In this document: in pieces, positions 1 to 44,372 of the stretch
How positions within the stretch are numbered: the stretch's first letter is position 1
How the letters are laid out: each line of letters opens with the position of its first letter
Origin: Tubulanus polymorphus
Taxonomy: Eukaryota > Nemertea > Palaeonemertea > Tubulaniformes > Tubulanidae
NCBI RefSeq assembly: GCF_964204645.1
Contig: NC_134030.1
Location: 20,217,110-20,281,109, forward strand
DNA length: 64,000 nucleotides
Reading direction: 5' to 3'
Made by a program: the position numbers and the translations under genes
The notes under the pieces: generated by a model
Databases searched by the model: none
Told to the model about the DNA's origin: nothing
Seen by the model: the letters and a program-made list of their open reading frames with translations, nothing else

Positions 1-2
1 CG

Positions 3-152
3 TACGATTGTTTAGAAGATTATCACCGCAATCTGACGATGCGATCGACTTCGAATGATTTCGCTTTCGACGATTCGTTCTATCGGAATTTGATATTTGT
101 GAAGAAGAAACGTGATTGTCGTTCTCGGTCGTATGGCGTAGATTACCGATAG
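3..152 (+). CDS. Possible 3' end of a gene entering from the left edge
   Basis: One plus-strand frame stays open from the window edge for 49 codons and ends in TAG at 150-152. The composition is protein-like: mixed charged and aromatic residues, with a basic KKKR stretch near the end. No domain is recognisable. It could be the last exon of an upstream gene, but an open frame of this length is not rare by chance, so support is weak. Confidence 0.25.
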   Translation, partial: YDCLEDYHRNLTMRSTSNDFAFDDSFYRNLIFVKKKRDCRSRSYGVDYR

Positions 153-2834
153 TGTCGGTTCAGTCGAAGGAATGCAGTCTTAATTAGGTGTCGACGCCAC
201 CTGGCGTAAAATGATAATAAACATCTTTTTTATCATTTCTGCCGTGTTTAAAAAATGACGCGACCGGCAGCCTACGTATCTGTCCTGTTATGTTGATTAC
301 TTTATTTCGTCACGATCAAGCTAACAATAACACACCCGCCATTTCTATAAATGAACTGATCACATATTTTATTTACTTTACAAAAGTTACCGGCCGATAG
401 GAGAAACGTGTTTGTTTATGCTGTTTTTTAAGCAAATTCGTTTAGGGTTTGACTCCGGTAGACTGTGTCGGTTCAGTGGAAAAAGTGTACCGGTAGTCTT
501 AATTATTTTTGGATGCCATTACTTAACAGACGTAAATAAGGCCACATAATTGATATCTCTTGTTTCTCAATATGCTGGTCTTAAAGGTTTACCCGGCAGG
601 CCACCTATCTACCCCTTTTTAAAAAGATATTTCCTGGAAGTTGCAGCCCACGATCGTAGGGCAACTTTTAGGGGAAAACTAGCCTTAATTTACTGAAGGG
701 AAAATCTTTGGTTTGTTGGATTAATTGATAATATACTTCAAAATGTGTTTGTACTTGTGTATGGTTGAAGCCTCGTACGGTGGACTGCTCTCGACAGAGT
801 TTATTCTCGAATTGGTATAACTTTTTCTAGTCGGAATTTTGCATTTAACTTTATATTCTATCATAAAAACAACTTGACAAATGATTAGGTCACCTTCTAG
901 TACTAGGGATTCAGGGTCGCCATGCTCGCTTACTTCGTCAATCTACTGGTGATGTTTTAAACTGCACTTATACGACGTGACTCGTGTTTTCAGGAATAAA
1001 TCATATTCATTTTCAAAATTGATTTCATTTTCATTTAATTGCTAATCTTGTGCGAATCCGCAGGGCTTAAAGGTATCGTTGCTAGCGCTGCTATCCGTGG
1101 TAGACTAAGCAGTGAATGCAGTGCTCGAGTCAGGCGGATCTTCTGGGACCGTGTGTGCATGATTTGAGTGATATCCGAGTTGGATGTAATGCATTTCATA
1201 TAGTATCATTAAAAAAAGAGTTATCAGAGGTTATCGGATCCGACTTGGAACCGTCTACTTTCGTTATCAAATAGTGAATAAAGAATAAAGATCGCTTAAT
1301 GAATTTAGTGATTTAGTGACGATTTCACGATATACTTGCAAGCTTTATGTGTAACTAATACAAGGCCGAATATAAACAAACAACGCCTAGATGTTACACC
1401 CACGAATTCGAGTCTAAACCTCAAATTTTACCGACTGTTAAGTACCAGCAATTCGGAGATATGACCAGCTACAAAAAAATGTTGCTTAATATCAAAGAAA
1501 AGAAATATTTAAGTATAATATATAAGCCCTGGGACCAGTTCCACAGTCCCGAGTTAAGATTTGACTCAGAGTTAACTCTAACTCACAACTGTGGAACTGA
1601 GTCCTCAGCTATACACCATTAGAATAGGCGTTTCTTCGGTGGTTCTCGCAGTCCTCGCATTTAAGAGTGTTTACGTGGTACATGGCATGAAAATGGTTGT
1701 TTGTTACAGGAAAGGCTCTTCGAAGAACCCACAAATTCAATCCCATCGGAATGGATAACATCGTTTTTGTGCGTAGAAGTTTCACTTTTTTAAAGTTGAC
1801 TGGTTGTCAAATCAGTAATTCCTGGATTACAGATGAATCGTACACGATAAGACAGTGCAGATGATGTACCAATCTGTGGGCTGTGGACTGTCGAGCCGCA
1901 CTGCACGAAGCTGATAACAAGCTTAAAAATCTGAATAAATATCTACTCGTTATGAATCGGCGTTGTTATCATTTACTCTCACAAATATCAGTTACAGACA
2001 AATAAATTAGCTCCGCTACCTATCAAAATAATGGACGCGATAAGATACGTGTTAATGTTTTAATTCCGTATAAATGGTCCGCGTGAAAACAAGTTACAAT
2101 CAGTTGTTCGTACGCCTCGAAAGGTAAGTCAGATATTCTGGCCATTTCGCGCAGAATGGCATGAAAGTTCAATTAGCTATCAGATACCGACGGTGTAGTC
2201 ATTTCTAATCGGAACTTTTCTGGGAGGGTAGACTCTCTCGTGAGAATGGTAAAATCTGCTAGATTTGAATTTCAAGTTTGTAACTTAACAAAAAACATAT
2301 GCCATAATATATTCCCTATGCTGTGTACATTACTCGTTTCATAGCGGTTAAAGCTATGATCTCGCTTATGAATATACTACTCTAAATTTAAAGTCTTGTC
2401 ATAGTGGAAAACTGCGTGATTTCATATTTTCCTCACTTTAAAAGGGGCTCTACTGTCCAAAAAGGGGGTCATTCACAACCGACTGTTACTCCGTTTCTCG
2501 GGACGCCCATGGCAGATTTAAACCTCAACACCAGGCACTGTTGTTTTTCACTGATTCTCCGACGAGTGTCACTAAATTCATTTCCTACTAGTCATATTTA
2601 TCGTTTAATTATAATCATTCATCCGGAGAAATGTCTTAATAATCTCGTAGTAAAGCCGTAACGCCGAAGCGTTCGGACCAATGTATGGTTTGTTATGATA
2701 TGAACAAATGATCCACCAATGATTACCAGCATAACCATGATTTACATGTTTATGTGAAGAATTAGTTTCCGAAAAACCTCATAATCTAGTCGTTTCAGTT
2801 GTTTTCTTATTCCAGATTGTATCTACCGTTTATC
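153..2834. other. Non-coding stretch upstream of the C-type lectin gene
   Basis: No convincing exon on either strand. The only open frames are short and show no domain or splice context. It holds one copy of the GGACCAGTTCCACAG foldback element at 1531-1604. The promoter of the lectin gene at 2835 should lie at the right end, but I see no clear TATA box. Confidence 0.5.
1531..1604. repeat. Foldback MITE, 'CAGTTCCACAG' family, copy 1
   Basis: The two ends (GGACCAGTTCCACAG and CTGTGGAACTGAGTCC) are near-perfect inverted complements around an internal GAGTTAACTC palindrome. The same element recurs at 25881, 29990, 42618, 49106 and 56461, which shows a dispersed non-autonomous family with no coding capacity. 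Confidence 0.75.
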
Positions 2835-2868
2835 ATGTTGCGATGTGTTTTGTTTGCTGCCCTATGTG
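2835..2868 (+). CDS. CTL gene exon 1: signal peptide
   Basis: It encodes MLRCVLFAALC plus the first base of the next codon, followed by donor GTAAGA. Length and hydrophobicity fit a signal peptide. Confidence 0.75.
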
Positions 2869-4636
2869 GTAAGATTGCGGGCGGACCCGGTTTATGTATA
2901 CCGTCAAACGACTTTCATAAAACTTGTAAAGATGTCCATCCTAAAAAAAAAAAGTTGTCTGCCATAATCAAAAGTTAAAGATAACCGGATAACCGGAGAG
3001 ACGGTTTCGATCGGAAAGCAGGGCTTGCGGTATAACCTCCAATATTTCTACTGGAACCTAAAATCCCCGTCCTCTAGACACCAACATTGTTCCTTGAAGT
3101 CTAAGGAAATAGGAATAATACTTTTTCATCGACAAAATACATTTTTTTCATATAAATCCATTTGCTCTGGGGCCGGTTGCATAGTCATGGCTTAGATTTA
3201 AGACTGGTCTAAGACCAACTAAGTTCTATACTCGATCTAACAACTTAAGACCAGTCTTAAGATTTAAGACCACTTTTGGACTTCAGTCACGACTGTGCAA
3301 CTGGGCAACTGGTGTTTTCTATGCTTTATTTTCAAAGACATAACTGGGACTGAATTTCATCGTTGATGACAAAAGTTCAAACGATCAGGGCTTGTATATT
3401 CTATGAACTTAACTTTAACGTTCCATTTTGTTTTCTGAAAGGCGTTGCACTGTCCTCGTATACCGTCCATACGGAAAAGAAGACATTCGAAGATGCCGAG
3501 GCAGCTTGTGCGAGCGCTGGAGGTCATTTAGCTACAATTCAGAATGCGAAGGATCAAGGTAAGATCTGATCATTACATCTCTGAAAAGGCCAGATTACAG
3601 GATTTGGTTTTTGATTGTACTTTTTAGACATGGTTCAATAATTAACATTTATTTAAGTTGCTGGAATGCAAAAGACGTTACCAACTCAATTATCAATTCA
3701 GTCCAAGCAAGAAGTGTCGATTAAATTCATATTTAGCCCAATCAGTTTTCGGCAGTGCGTATTCTGGTTTTAGTATTACATCGACTCCCGATTACGAACT
3801 CTCCACCGGCCGCTCCTATATATCAGGTTTACAGAATATGCCACGTCTAATAGTGGGTTGAACCTACGAGGTAGGTTGAACCCATTCGAGACAAACATGC
3901 TATGACGATATTCCAGAATCGGTAGAGACCAATTGGAAAAATGTGTGAATGGCGTTCAGCTTTTAATTGAAAATTGAAAGTAGCAGTCATTTTAAAAACT
4001 GGTCCCTCGCACATTGCTTTACGTAATAACACAAGACAGTTTGGCTACTGCGGTGTTGAAACAAGTTAAACAAAAAAACCATTAGATTTGTATTTAGGAC
4101 TGATATTAAAATTTGTCATCATCTGTATTTCCCATCCTCGCTTGCCAGGGGTCCGCTATCGCTCCCCGAACTCGCTTCCACCAGCGGAGAACGGCTTTAG
4201 CTTAGTGGGTTCGAACCCCTTGACGGGCGAAGATGGTATTTCCAACAGATGAGAGAAATGTAACAATATTTATCTTCTACTATTTTCAAGCCCTTATTTC
4301 TAAGGCCATCAACGAGAAAGGAACCTTCTGGGTCGGTCTGAGACGCAACTTCCCGGACATGGAATACACTTGGATTGACGGAACACCCGTAACCTTTACG
4401 TGAGTATTCATACGCTTCACAGACGCCTCTATAGTTTCCCGTGGGTTTCAAAGTTAGCCATACCGGTTCTAAATCCAATAATACCTCGTTTCTCCAGGAA
4501 CTGGGACAACCCGGAAGCGATTAGGGAGCACATGTATACACATGGCGCCATCTATAACGAAAACAACGAGAGCAGACGTTACAAATGGATCGCAACTTTC
4601 GGATTCAGACAACACGGTTTCGTTTGTCAAAACTAA
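2835..4636 (+). CDS. Small secreted C-type lectin-domain protein (complete, 4 exons)
   Basis: Exons are 2835-2868, 3442-3558, 4291-4399 and 4498-4636. Together they give 399 nt, or 132 residues plus TAA. Every junction has GT/AG ends and phases agree (1, 1, 2). Residues 1-16 form a hydrophobic signal peptide starting MLRCVLFAAL. The rest is a single CTLD: the Cys-rich helix region with GGHLATI, then a WVGL core strand, then a C-terminal FVCQN. No EPN or QPD motif is visible, so Ca2+-dependent sugar binding is doubtful. The protein is probably a free secreted lectin-like effector or recognition protein. It is the only gene on the plus strand, convergent with the mosaic lectin gene, whose CTLDs are split by an intron at an equivalent place. 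The start was chosen because it is the only ATG giving a signal peptide in phase with exon 2. Confidence 0.85.
3169..3307. repeat. Foldback MITE, 'GCATAGTCATGGCTTAG' family, in CTL intron 1
   Basis: A palindromic element starting GGCCGGTTGCATAGTC and ending GACTGTGCAACTGG. Its inner arms are AAGACCAGTCTAAG and CTTAAGACCAGTCTTAAG. Further copies lie at 21983, 28621 and 33816. Confidence 0.75.
3442..3558 (+). CDS. CTL gene exon 2: first part of CTLD
   Basis: The acceptor is TTTCTGAAAG. It encodes the first CTLD helix (TFEDAEAACASAGGHLATIQ), which holds the conserved Cys and GGHLATI signature, and ends at donor GTAAGA in phase 1. Confidence 0.9.
4134..4236 (-). repeat. tRNA-derived SINE-like repeat, internally deleted
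   Basis: It carries a B-box-like GTGGGTTCGAACCCCTTGACGGG and the end sequence CTTGCCAGGGGTCCG...CTCGCTTCCACCAGC. These are the two ends of the 325-bp repeat seen at 12771 and 16976, here in the opposite orientation with the middle missing. Confidence 0.6.
4291..4399 (+). CDS. CTL gene exon 3: CTLD core
   Basis: The acceptor is TATTTTCAAG. It encodes the FWVGLRR strand that corresponds to the WIGL motif, then YTWIDGTPVTFT. The donor is GTGAGT in phase 2. Confidence 0.9.
4498..4636 (+). CDS. CTL gene exon 4: CTLD C-terminus and stop
   Basis: The acceptor is TTTCTCCAG. It starts NWDNPE and ends HGFVCQN then TAA. The usual WND and EPN calcium-site residues are not seen. The final Cys is the conserved CTLD closing cysteine. 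Confidence 0.9.
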
Positions 4637-5500
4637 ATTCAATCAAGAAATTGTATTCCGTGACATAAACATAGTATTTTGAACCTGGCACGATTAGTTT
4701 TTGTCTTTTTTCAATTTTTCTTTTAAAAGTGTACCCCCCCCCCCCTATTAATGAAAGACGTTGTTACCCAGATTAATTAAATATTGAAAATTAAATAATT
4801 CGTACGACTTCAGGTCGTGAGTCGAGAAGATACACAGTACCCGTGTAAGATGCCTGATGATGGCTAAAGTGTTTAGCCGAAAGGTTGCTCAAAATATATA
4901 TTCTCTTCTATTCAAGAATTGTTCGTCTTTGACTGAATCATTGTGGGGATCTCTCTCGACTTCACGACGTATTTCCCCACACTTAACTCGGGTAAATTTG
5001 CCATTCCGAAATTATGTGAGTTAGGCACATAGCAATATATTTATATCAACTCTAATGCGTTCTTTTTACATGTCGTCGTTCGGGTGATTTAAAAATACTG
5101 GTACGTGTATTATAGATACTATCTTAGGCAGACTTTACTAATAACTACAATATTGATCCAAAAACATTCTAATCTGATTCTTCCTTTATTTACCCGCATT
5201 AACGATTAAATAGATTGGACAACGCTCGAGGTCAAGCTCAGAGATCTTAGTGATAAAACAAAAGTTGAAATTTACAGTTTTTCAAGAAGCGCGATTTAAT
5301 AGCTAAGCGTAAGCGAGAATATGAAGTCGCACGCATCTAGCGTAACCGTGAAATCCATCATTTTCTGCATCCCAGATCGTCGGAGGCTGGCTGCTCTTTT
5401 TCATCTCGCAATTTCAGAAATCCCGCATTCGCTTCAATATATTTGCCTTCTATATCAGCTTCTGGAGTTTTTCATGTATACCCAATGTCTACTTGCTATC
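4637..5500. other. Intergenic stretch between the convergent CTL and mosaic genes
   Basis: No exon seen. It contains a run of C residues near 4734-4745 and a repeat at about 4845-4975 (TGATGGCTAAAGTGTTTAGCCGAAAGGTTGC...GGGATCTCTCTCGACTT) related to elements at 11540 and 32240. TTTATT on the plus strand near 5185 would read AATAAA on the minus strand and could serve the mosaic gene. Confidence 0.45.
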
Positions 5501-22718
<17,218 letters not shown>

Positions 22719-22723
22719 CTAAA

Positions 22724-23969
22724 ATGGAAGAGTCACTTTTAACTACACGAGAAACAATGCTGATACAATCGACAGGATCGAGTATCTTCGGGCCAGCCGA
22801 GCAACCGATAATTTCCGAAGTCAGTTCTGACGAAATTCGTACTTCTCAATTTCCGCCCGAACATTTCCGCTCAACATCGGCGGAATTGTATAAATCCTGG
22901 GAAATGCATCCATTAGCATAAGATTGTTTTCTGGACGAAGGCTCCAGGCCTCCACACTTCCTACGTTCGCTGGTGACACCTCCGACCTATTTAAAAGGTT
23001 CCACGCATCTCCCAAATTATTTACGCCTACCCCTGTCTCTTCTTTAAGTCAGAAGGGAATCAGGCAACATGCAGTTGATTTTTCCATACGTCCCGCATGT
23101 CATCAGAATTTAGGACACTTTGGGATTGAGGAGATGTCCTCATATTGTACAACTCTGCCATGCACCACAAAATCGGTCGAAAGAACGATTGCAAAACTTA
23201 CGAGATATCAAAGTAACCTTTGCAGCGAAGCCTCGGCCGCTGATTCTATTGTTCGTGAACATTCGAATCATCATTGCATTCCCTTTTGATAAATAACTGC
23301 GAGCAAAGTGAGGGCTCGTTCCGCATATTCTGAAATGAAACAGCCATTTTATTCATTTATCGCCATTCCATCTGATATCTGAAGATGGGTTTCATTAGTT
23401 TGGTCCCTTATTCAATCTTCAAAATTCCTGACTGGATATTTTCAAAAGGAAATCAAAATTATACTTTGATAACCGAAAAAAAATCAAAATTTCGTTTTGG
23501 CGATTAGCTTTTGCATTCTAGAAGATCTAACTCATTATGCATTTGAAAAACGAAGTCGAGGTGAAGCTCAGAAAAAGGCTTTAAACTTCTCAAGTGGAGA
23601 CACTATCTCTTCCTTAGACATTGAATCCACCCCTGCTGATCACATTGAAAGACAAACTCAATACGCAGTTGGGTTGTATCTTCAAATATATCGTCATCAA
23701 ATACAGGTGACGCGTTAAAGCACTTCGATTCATCAAATAGGTTAATAAACGTTCTAGCCAACACTAATAACGACGTGTGTTACTTAGCGCCGATACACAG
23801 GTTTCGTATGTTTGTGGAGAGTGTTTTGATGTCTAAATGGAATTACAGGTTCGCAAATTGCATTACCTTCTTCCCAGTTGGTTTAAACTTCTTAGCCGTA
23901 ATTCCAACCAGTCATAACAGCCAGTGGCCCCATATTCGAGATCGAAATCATCGAATTCCAAATGAATAA
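22724..23969 (+). pseudogene. Possible decayed retrocopy or chance ORF cluster
   Basis: Successive plus-strand open segments at 22724-22921, 22924-23289 and 23497-23718, in shifting frames, read like one Ser/Thr/Glu-rich intracellular protein interrupted by stops and frameshifts. The first segment starts MEESLLTTRE. No intron signals separate the pieces. I do not recognise a parent gene and see no poly-A tail, so chance remains possible. Confidence 0.25.
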
Positions 23970-24239
23970 GACTATCTTCTGGTGCCTGAAAATTGTCAGA
24001 ACAATCACAATTATAACTTTAAAGAGTTTATAGTATCTATTTACCTCAATATTTAAATCATAGCTTCTTTATTTCCATTGCTTTTTATTGTTGCTTTCAT
24101 GTATATTATTCGTCATTCGTGAAGGTTGATAATGTGAACCAATATCTTGTGTAAATGGCCCAACCTTGATGGCGTTTAACGATTATACATTGAACAAGTT
24201 CTGATGGCTAAGGAGCCGTGCTGACCGCCATTCTCGGTG

Positions 24240-24410
24240 CTTTCATCCCATGGGTTCGAATCCTTACTGATTGAAGGTTCTTCTCTGGTTCGCCAACATG
24301 AGTTTTCCTACATTGTTATTCCAACTCAGAAGGTAAACAATCGTTTGGGAAAGTTTTCCTACATTTGCATATCAACTCAGAAGGTAAACAGATCCAGTTT
24401 GGAAAGCGTT
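24240..24410 (+). repeat. SINE-like fragment with a 56-bp direct repeat
   Basis: CATGGGTTCGAATCC is B-box-like and is followed by GAAGGTTCTTCTCTGGT, as at 16020. After it, a block ending AACTCAGAAGGTAAACA is repeated twice. Confidence 0.45.
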
Positions 24411-24829
24411 CATAAAAATGCTTACAATGAATGTCCACGAACATTTGGCACCAGGCGGATATGTCTTAGCGCCTGCGGCGTAGTTAGGGGAAGTGAAGGT
24501 CACAACATTTTCGGTCAAGGTCAGATTTTTTACGAATCCGCAGTCTGCAAAGTTGAACGGTTAATATCAATCAAAAAGCAAATTCCGCATCCGCATAAAA
24601 CTAGATGTACAGAAGATCTTGGAAATGAAATGAACTGTAATGATGGTCTCTAGAGATGACTTTTAGAGATGTCATCACGATTTTAATCATTAAGTAATAA
24701 ATTTCACTTTAATCTTTTAAATTTTGTATACAGTTTAAGACAAATGGTCGTAGATTAGATTATCCGCGAGCCGGTTAACGCATAGCGCTGTAAAGTGAGA
24801 TTGAAGGAGGATATGAGAGAATATCTTAC

Positions 24830-24973
24830 TGAAACCATCATTGACGGGAAAGTAATAGCAGCTATACAGTTGCCTAGTACCAACCCAACCAGAACTGTGG
24901 CCATGGGGTGCCACTAAATGTGTCTCGCTTGTCTCCATGCCGTACCAGTAATATTCCATTGTGTGTTGCATAC
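24830..24973 (-). CDS. Candidate extra 5' exon of the mosaic gene, unknown module
   Basis: A phase 1-1 open segment of 144 nt between an AG (GTACGAACAG) and a good donor (GTAAGA), in register with the kringle exon at 22718. The peptide contains YYWYGMETSE and GHSSGWVGTRQLYSC but fits no family. A hydrophobic stretch just upstream (IILILALTLTIF) looks like a signal peptide but has an in-frame TAA before it and no ATG. This may be the damaged or mis-modelled 5' end. Confidence 0.3.
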
Positions 24974-25464
24974 CTGTTCGTACGTAAATAAACACGCCAT
25001 GTACATCGTCCACAAACAGTCAGCTACAAACACTAAACATCCGGAGCCAGTAGCTCGAAAGATGGTTAAAGTTAAGGCTAAGATCAATATGATACCCTTT
25101 TGCTCTTAATCGGCCGGGTCATTTTGTAAACTGCAAAAATATTTGTTATCAGTTCATATCTATAGCCGCCAGATATACCATAAGCCCATAGCTACCTAGG
25201 ACTGGCATTGAACTCCATGGAAAGCCTTAAATTGTGAGCATACTGCACAAGGCGACGTTTTCACCTTCGGTCATAAAGGTCTGCACTTTATATAAACGAA
25301 CTGCCCATAAGATCAGAATCAGGACTGAATCCTACTGCCTCTTCAGGTCAAGTTTTTATAGTTTCTTATGAGATGAGAATAAACTCGCATGGCTTCTAAC
25401 GAATCTGGGTCAGGAGTTAGTACACTTTATTAAAAAGTCACTAAGCCCTGTTTATCAGTAACTA

Positions 25465-41090
<15,626 letters not shown>

Positions 41091-41364
41091 ATTTCTGCTT
41101 TTCTCGTTATTCGTTCGAGCCTCTTGAACCGGGAAAAGTTTTTTTCTCAAGAGCTCAGCTAATGAAAAAACCCCAAAAAACTTCGCGTAATTGATTCAGT
41201 CAGACGTAGAGACGAATTGTGCTTTAAAGGTTTACTAGTTTTATTAAAGAACCGAGCTCTCGCTACTAACATTAGGACTAATGTTATTAATAGCGAAAGC
41301 TCTTGAAAAAAAACTAGTTAACCTATAAAGTACTTTCCGTCACAACCGTCTTGACTGACAAGTT

Positions 41365-41475
41365 ACCAGGGGTCAGTTTCTCTCAGAAGTTGGTTAGAGT
41401 TAACCAGCGAATAGTTGACATAGTGACAATTAAAAGTCTACCGGTTATCTTTTACCAACCTTTGAGCAACTGTCC
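41365..41475. repeat. Foldback MITE, 'AGTTGGTTAGAGTTAACC' family
   Basis: CAGTTTCTCTCAGAAGTTGG and CCAACCTTTGAGCAACTGTCCC are diverged inverted ends around ATAGTTGACATAGTGACAATT. Relatives are at 47850-47970 and 61100-61268. Confidence 0.55.
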
Positions 41476-41650
41476 CGAGGAATAAATAACTAGGCTCCTC
41501 GATAATTCGTACGGAAATTCAGAAACGGGAACTCGCTTCGAATCGACCCGTTGCGTTCGCGTTATACCGTTTAGGATCTTGCCGGAGTCTCGCCGCTCCC
41601 AACAACTGAGAGTCCTGCAGATTCTGAGCACCTGGCGCGGCGTACGAGCG

Positions 41651-41660
41651 CTTTAAATAA
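41651..41660 (-). promoter_or_regulatory. Possible TATA-like box of the astacin-ApeC gene
   Basis: The minus strand reads TTATTTAAAG directly before a locally GC-rich tract (41520-41645), some 560 bp upstream of the ATG. Position and composition fit a core promoter, but this is sequence gestalt only. Confidence 0.25.
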
Positions 41661-42112
41661 CGAAGCCGCATTTCAAATAAACGTCGCAATAAATCCGTTC
41701 GTCTAATTGACGAACGGAATAATTGCGCTCATAAAACGGACCTGATTGCGAAAAAACTGCCGAGATTAATCAAGTCAATCAAGTCAATAAGCCGCGAAAT
41801 TAGTAGCGGATATAAACATGGCATTAATCCGTAATATCCTGCCTGATGCCGGCTCATCACGTGCATAACATCTGTTTAAACGACATCGATTGTACGGTGA
41901 TGTCGACGATGATGATGGAAATCGTTCTTTTTTTACAATCAGAGCGACTCGCTGCGCATTGTTATCTCGCAATTTGATTTATTATTAACAATCTTATCGA
42001 AAAAGGCCGCCGCGAAATTTCGCTTCGGTTCCGGTCTTGGTGGGAGACACGTTTTAATTTCATTTCTTGGCGATATCGAATTTTCGATAATTGCGCAATT
42101 CGTCTTTTGCAA

Positions 42113-42377
42113 TTTGTTGGCGTAAAGCAAGGAGATAATTGAAGCCTCTGAAACACGTCATTCGTGTGGATTGTTGGCGTAAAGCAAGGAGATAATTGTA
42201 GCCTCATTCGTGTGGATTGTTGGCGTAAAGCAAGGAGATAATTGTAGCCTCTGAGACACGTCATTCGTGTGGATTGTTGGCGTAAAGCAAGGAGATAATT
42301 GTAGCCTCTGAGACACGTCATTCGTGTGGATTGTTGGCGTATGGCAAGGAGATAATTGTAGCCTCATTCGTGTAGAG
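42113..42377. repeat. Minisatellite, five units of 46 or 57 bp
   Basis: The unit TTGTTGGCGTAAAGCAAGGAGATAATTGTAGCCTC is followed either by TGAGACACGTCATTCGTGTGGA or by only ATTCGTGTGGA. Units of both lengths are mixed. The repeating open frames across it are artefacts. Confidence 0.85.
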
Positions 42378-42617
42378 TGGATCGTGTAACGTAGAACGCG
42401 TGCGTCACATTCACTTATTCAATATCAGAAATAAACGCGACAAAAAATATTAATGAAAGAACCTTTACACGCAATTCATTGAGTCTCGTTAACAGAAGTC
42501 GGGATAAAATATGCACTGTATCTATTTATTCATTCAAGATTGGAATTATAACAACAAACCCATAATTTCAATCTAATGCTTTCAAAGATACTTTTGATTC
42601 GATTCAATCATAAAGCG

Positions 42618-42729
42618 GGGTCCAGTTCCACAGTTCCGAGTTAAGATTTGACCCTTGGTTAAAACATTGAAAATGAACTAAAACTTTAACTCAGAGTTAA
42701 CTCTAACTCACAACTGTGGAACTGGGTCC
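42618..42729. repeat. Foldback MITE, 'CAGTTCCACAG' family, copy 4
   Basis: Complete copy with GGGTCCAGTTCCACAG and CTGTGGAACTGGGTCC ends. Confidence 0.8.
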
Positions 42730-43889
42730 TGGTGTCTTAAGCCTTAATCGCCCCTCGATGCGGGAGTACACATAAGGCTTAAATCAAAAGAAACCTTGTT
42801 TCTCCTAATTGGCCAGGTCATTTTGTAAACTGCAACAAAATTTGCAATCAGTTTACGTATATTTCTTTTTTTTCTTTTGAAGAAATGTACAGGGTATATA
42901 TGCGGCCGGCCGGGTCGACTTTAAGCTCGGCAAAAATGACAAACAAGGTATCAATTGTTTAACCTAATACAGTAGAACCTCATTACAACGAACTTCGGGG
43001 TTATAACCGATAGTTCCTTATATCCAATATGAAAATAATTAAATTGTCTCACTTGGGACACAATTTCATATTTATCATATCTGATGAATCGTTGTGTCCG
43101 AGTTCATTACAACGAGGTTCCACCGTATTGTCTTTTTGGAGAACATCTTAGTGTCCTTTCGGGGTGTGACAAGTTCTTCATAATTGGCCTCTAGATCCAC
43201 TTCTGATTCGAATTAACAGAACCACAGAACGTATATGCATATATATGTATATACACTAATTTTATTATTCATGCAATATTCCAATTGTTTCGATGTAACA
43301 TTAATTTTTACACGGTTCCGATTTCAATACAAGGTAAAGATCGTAATACAAACTTGCAAAAAAATATCTATCTTAATCATAGTAATCTAAAGCTAAAATA
43401 TATCGCACACGGATCATGGAGAAATACAGAGTTTAAAAAAAAAACAGGTCGGTTTTTCACCCGACGATTTCGGAAAAGATGGCCGCCCTATTTTTCTTGT
43501 CACCAAAGTTTGAAAATCTAATCAGAAGCCGAACAGCCATACAGGCAGCCATCTTTTCTTGTCGGTCACGTATATACAGGTTCTCGCATATACAGATTTA
43601 GTTATTCTGACATTTTTTTCATATTCGACGGTTATAACAACTTTACGAACTCAAAATGACTTATCAACACCGCAGCTAGTGAGAAGGTATGCCTTCACCA
43701 GTATCACGGCTATACAAAGTATCAATATGCAACCTAGAGCCGTTAGCCTTCGATATGTTATCGTTCAGGGTTTGCGCGTTTTCTCAGTGCTAATACCCGG
43801 GGCATTTTTTCGTACGAACTGCACTAAATGTTTACTGAATTTACTCAGCGCAAATGTAATCATCAAGACTTCAATTTGAGTGTCGACAT

Positions 43890-44250
43890 CCTCCCCCGAC
43901 TGGGATTCGAACCTGATTGCATCGAGACTCAGACTCAACTGCAGCACAAAAACCCGCCACACTAGCCCGTGTGCGCAAGTGCACGTGCAGATTAGATGAT
44001 GTCATTATCAGCCAATCAGATATCCTGTTGTAATTTAACCCAAGTTTTTCCGGTTATAGTTTATCGGTGAAATTAATCTCAGCGATTATACAACGAGCAA
44101 TATGATTGGGGCCGCAAGTTTCCGCGCGGTAAACCTGCGCATGTACCTGCGCACCCGGTCTACTGTGGCAGGGTTTCGTGCCGTGGCTGAGTGTAGCGGT
44201 GTCATCAGGTTCGAATCCCTTCCGAGGGTGGATGTCGAGTTGAGATCTCT
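43890..44250. repeat. Pair of inverted tRNA-derived SINE-like arms
   Basis: GACTGGGATTCGAACCTGATTGC at 43900 (minus) and GTGCCGTGGCTGAGTGTAGCGGTGTCATCAGGTTCGAATCCC at 44180 (plus) face each other. The latter recurs at 57075-57125, the former at 56865. Confidence 0.5.
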
Positions 44251-44282
44251 ACAACATGCTAATCAGCACATAAGAACATAAA

Positions 44283-44372
44283 TAAAAACCCGCAGTTGAT
44301 TTGTAGAAAAACTACTGTGGGTTTTTATTTGTTAACTATATATACTGAGATTTATATCAGTTCACTACAGGC
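44283..44372. repeat. Compact palindromic MITE, 'AACCCGCAGT' family
   Basis: AATAAAAACCCGCAGTTGAT and ACTACTGTGGGTTTTTATTT invert on each other, then GTTAACTATATATACTGAGATTTATATCAG as in the 10940 copy. Confidence 0.7.

Noticed and set aside
42158-42367. Repetitive minus-strand peptide with recurring QLSPC
   Set aside because: It is a minisatellite translation without gene context.
43559-43879. 106-codon plus-strand frame
   Set aside because: No domain or signal peptide, no splice context, and tRNA-derived repeat sequence follows directly.
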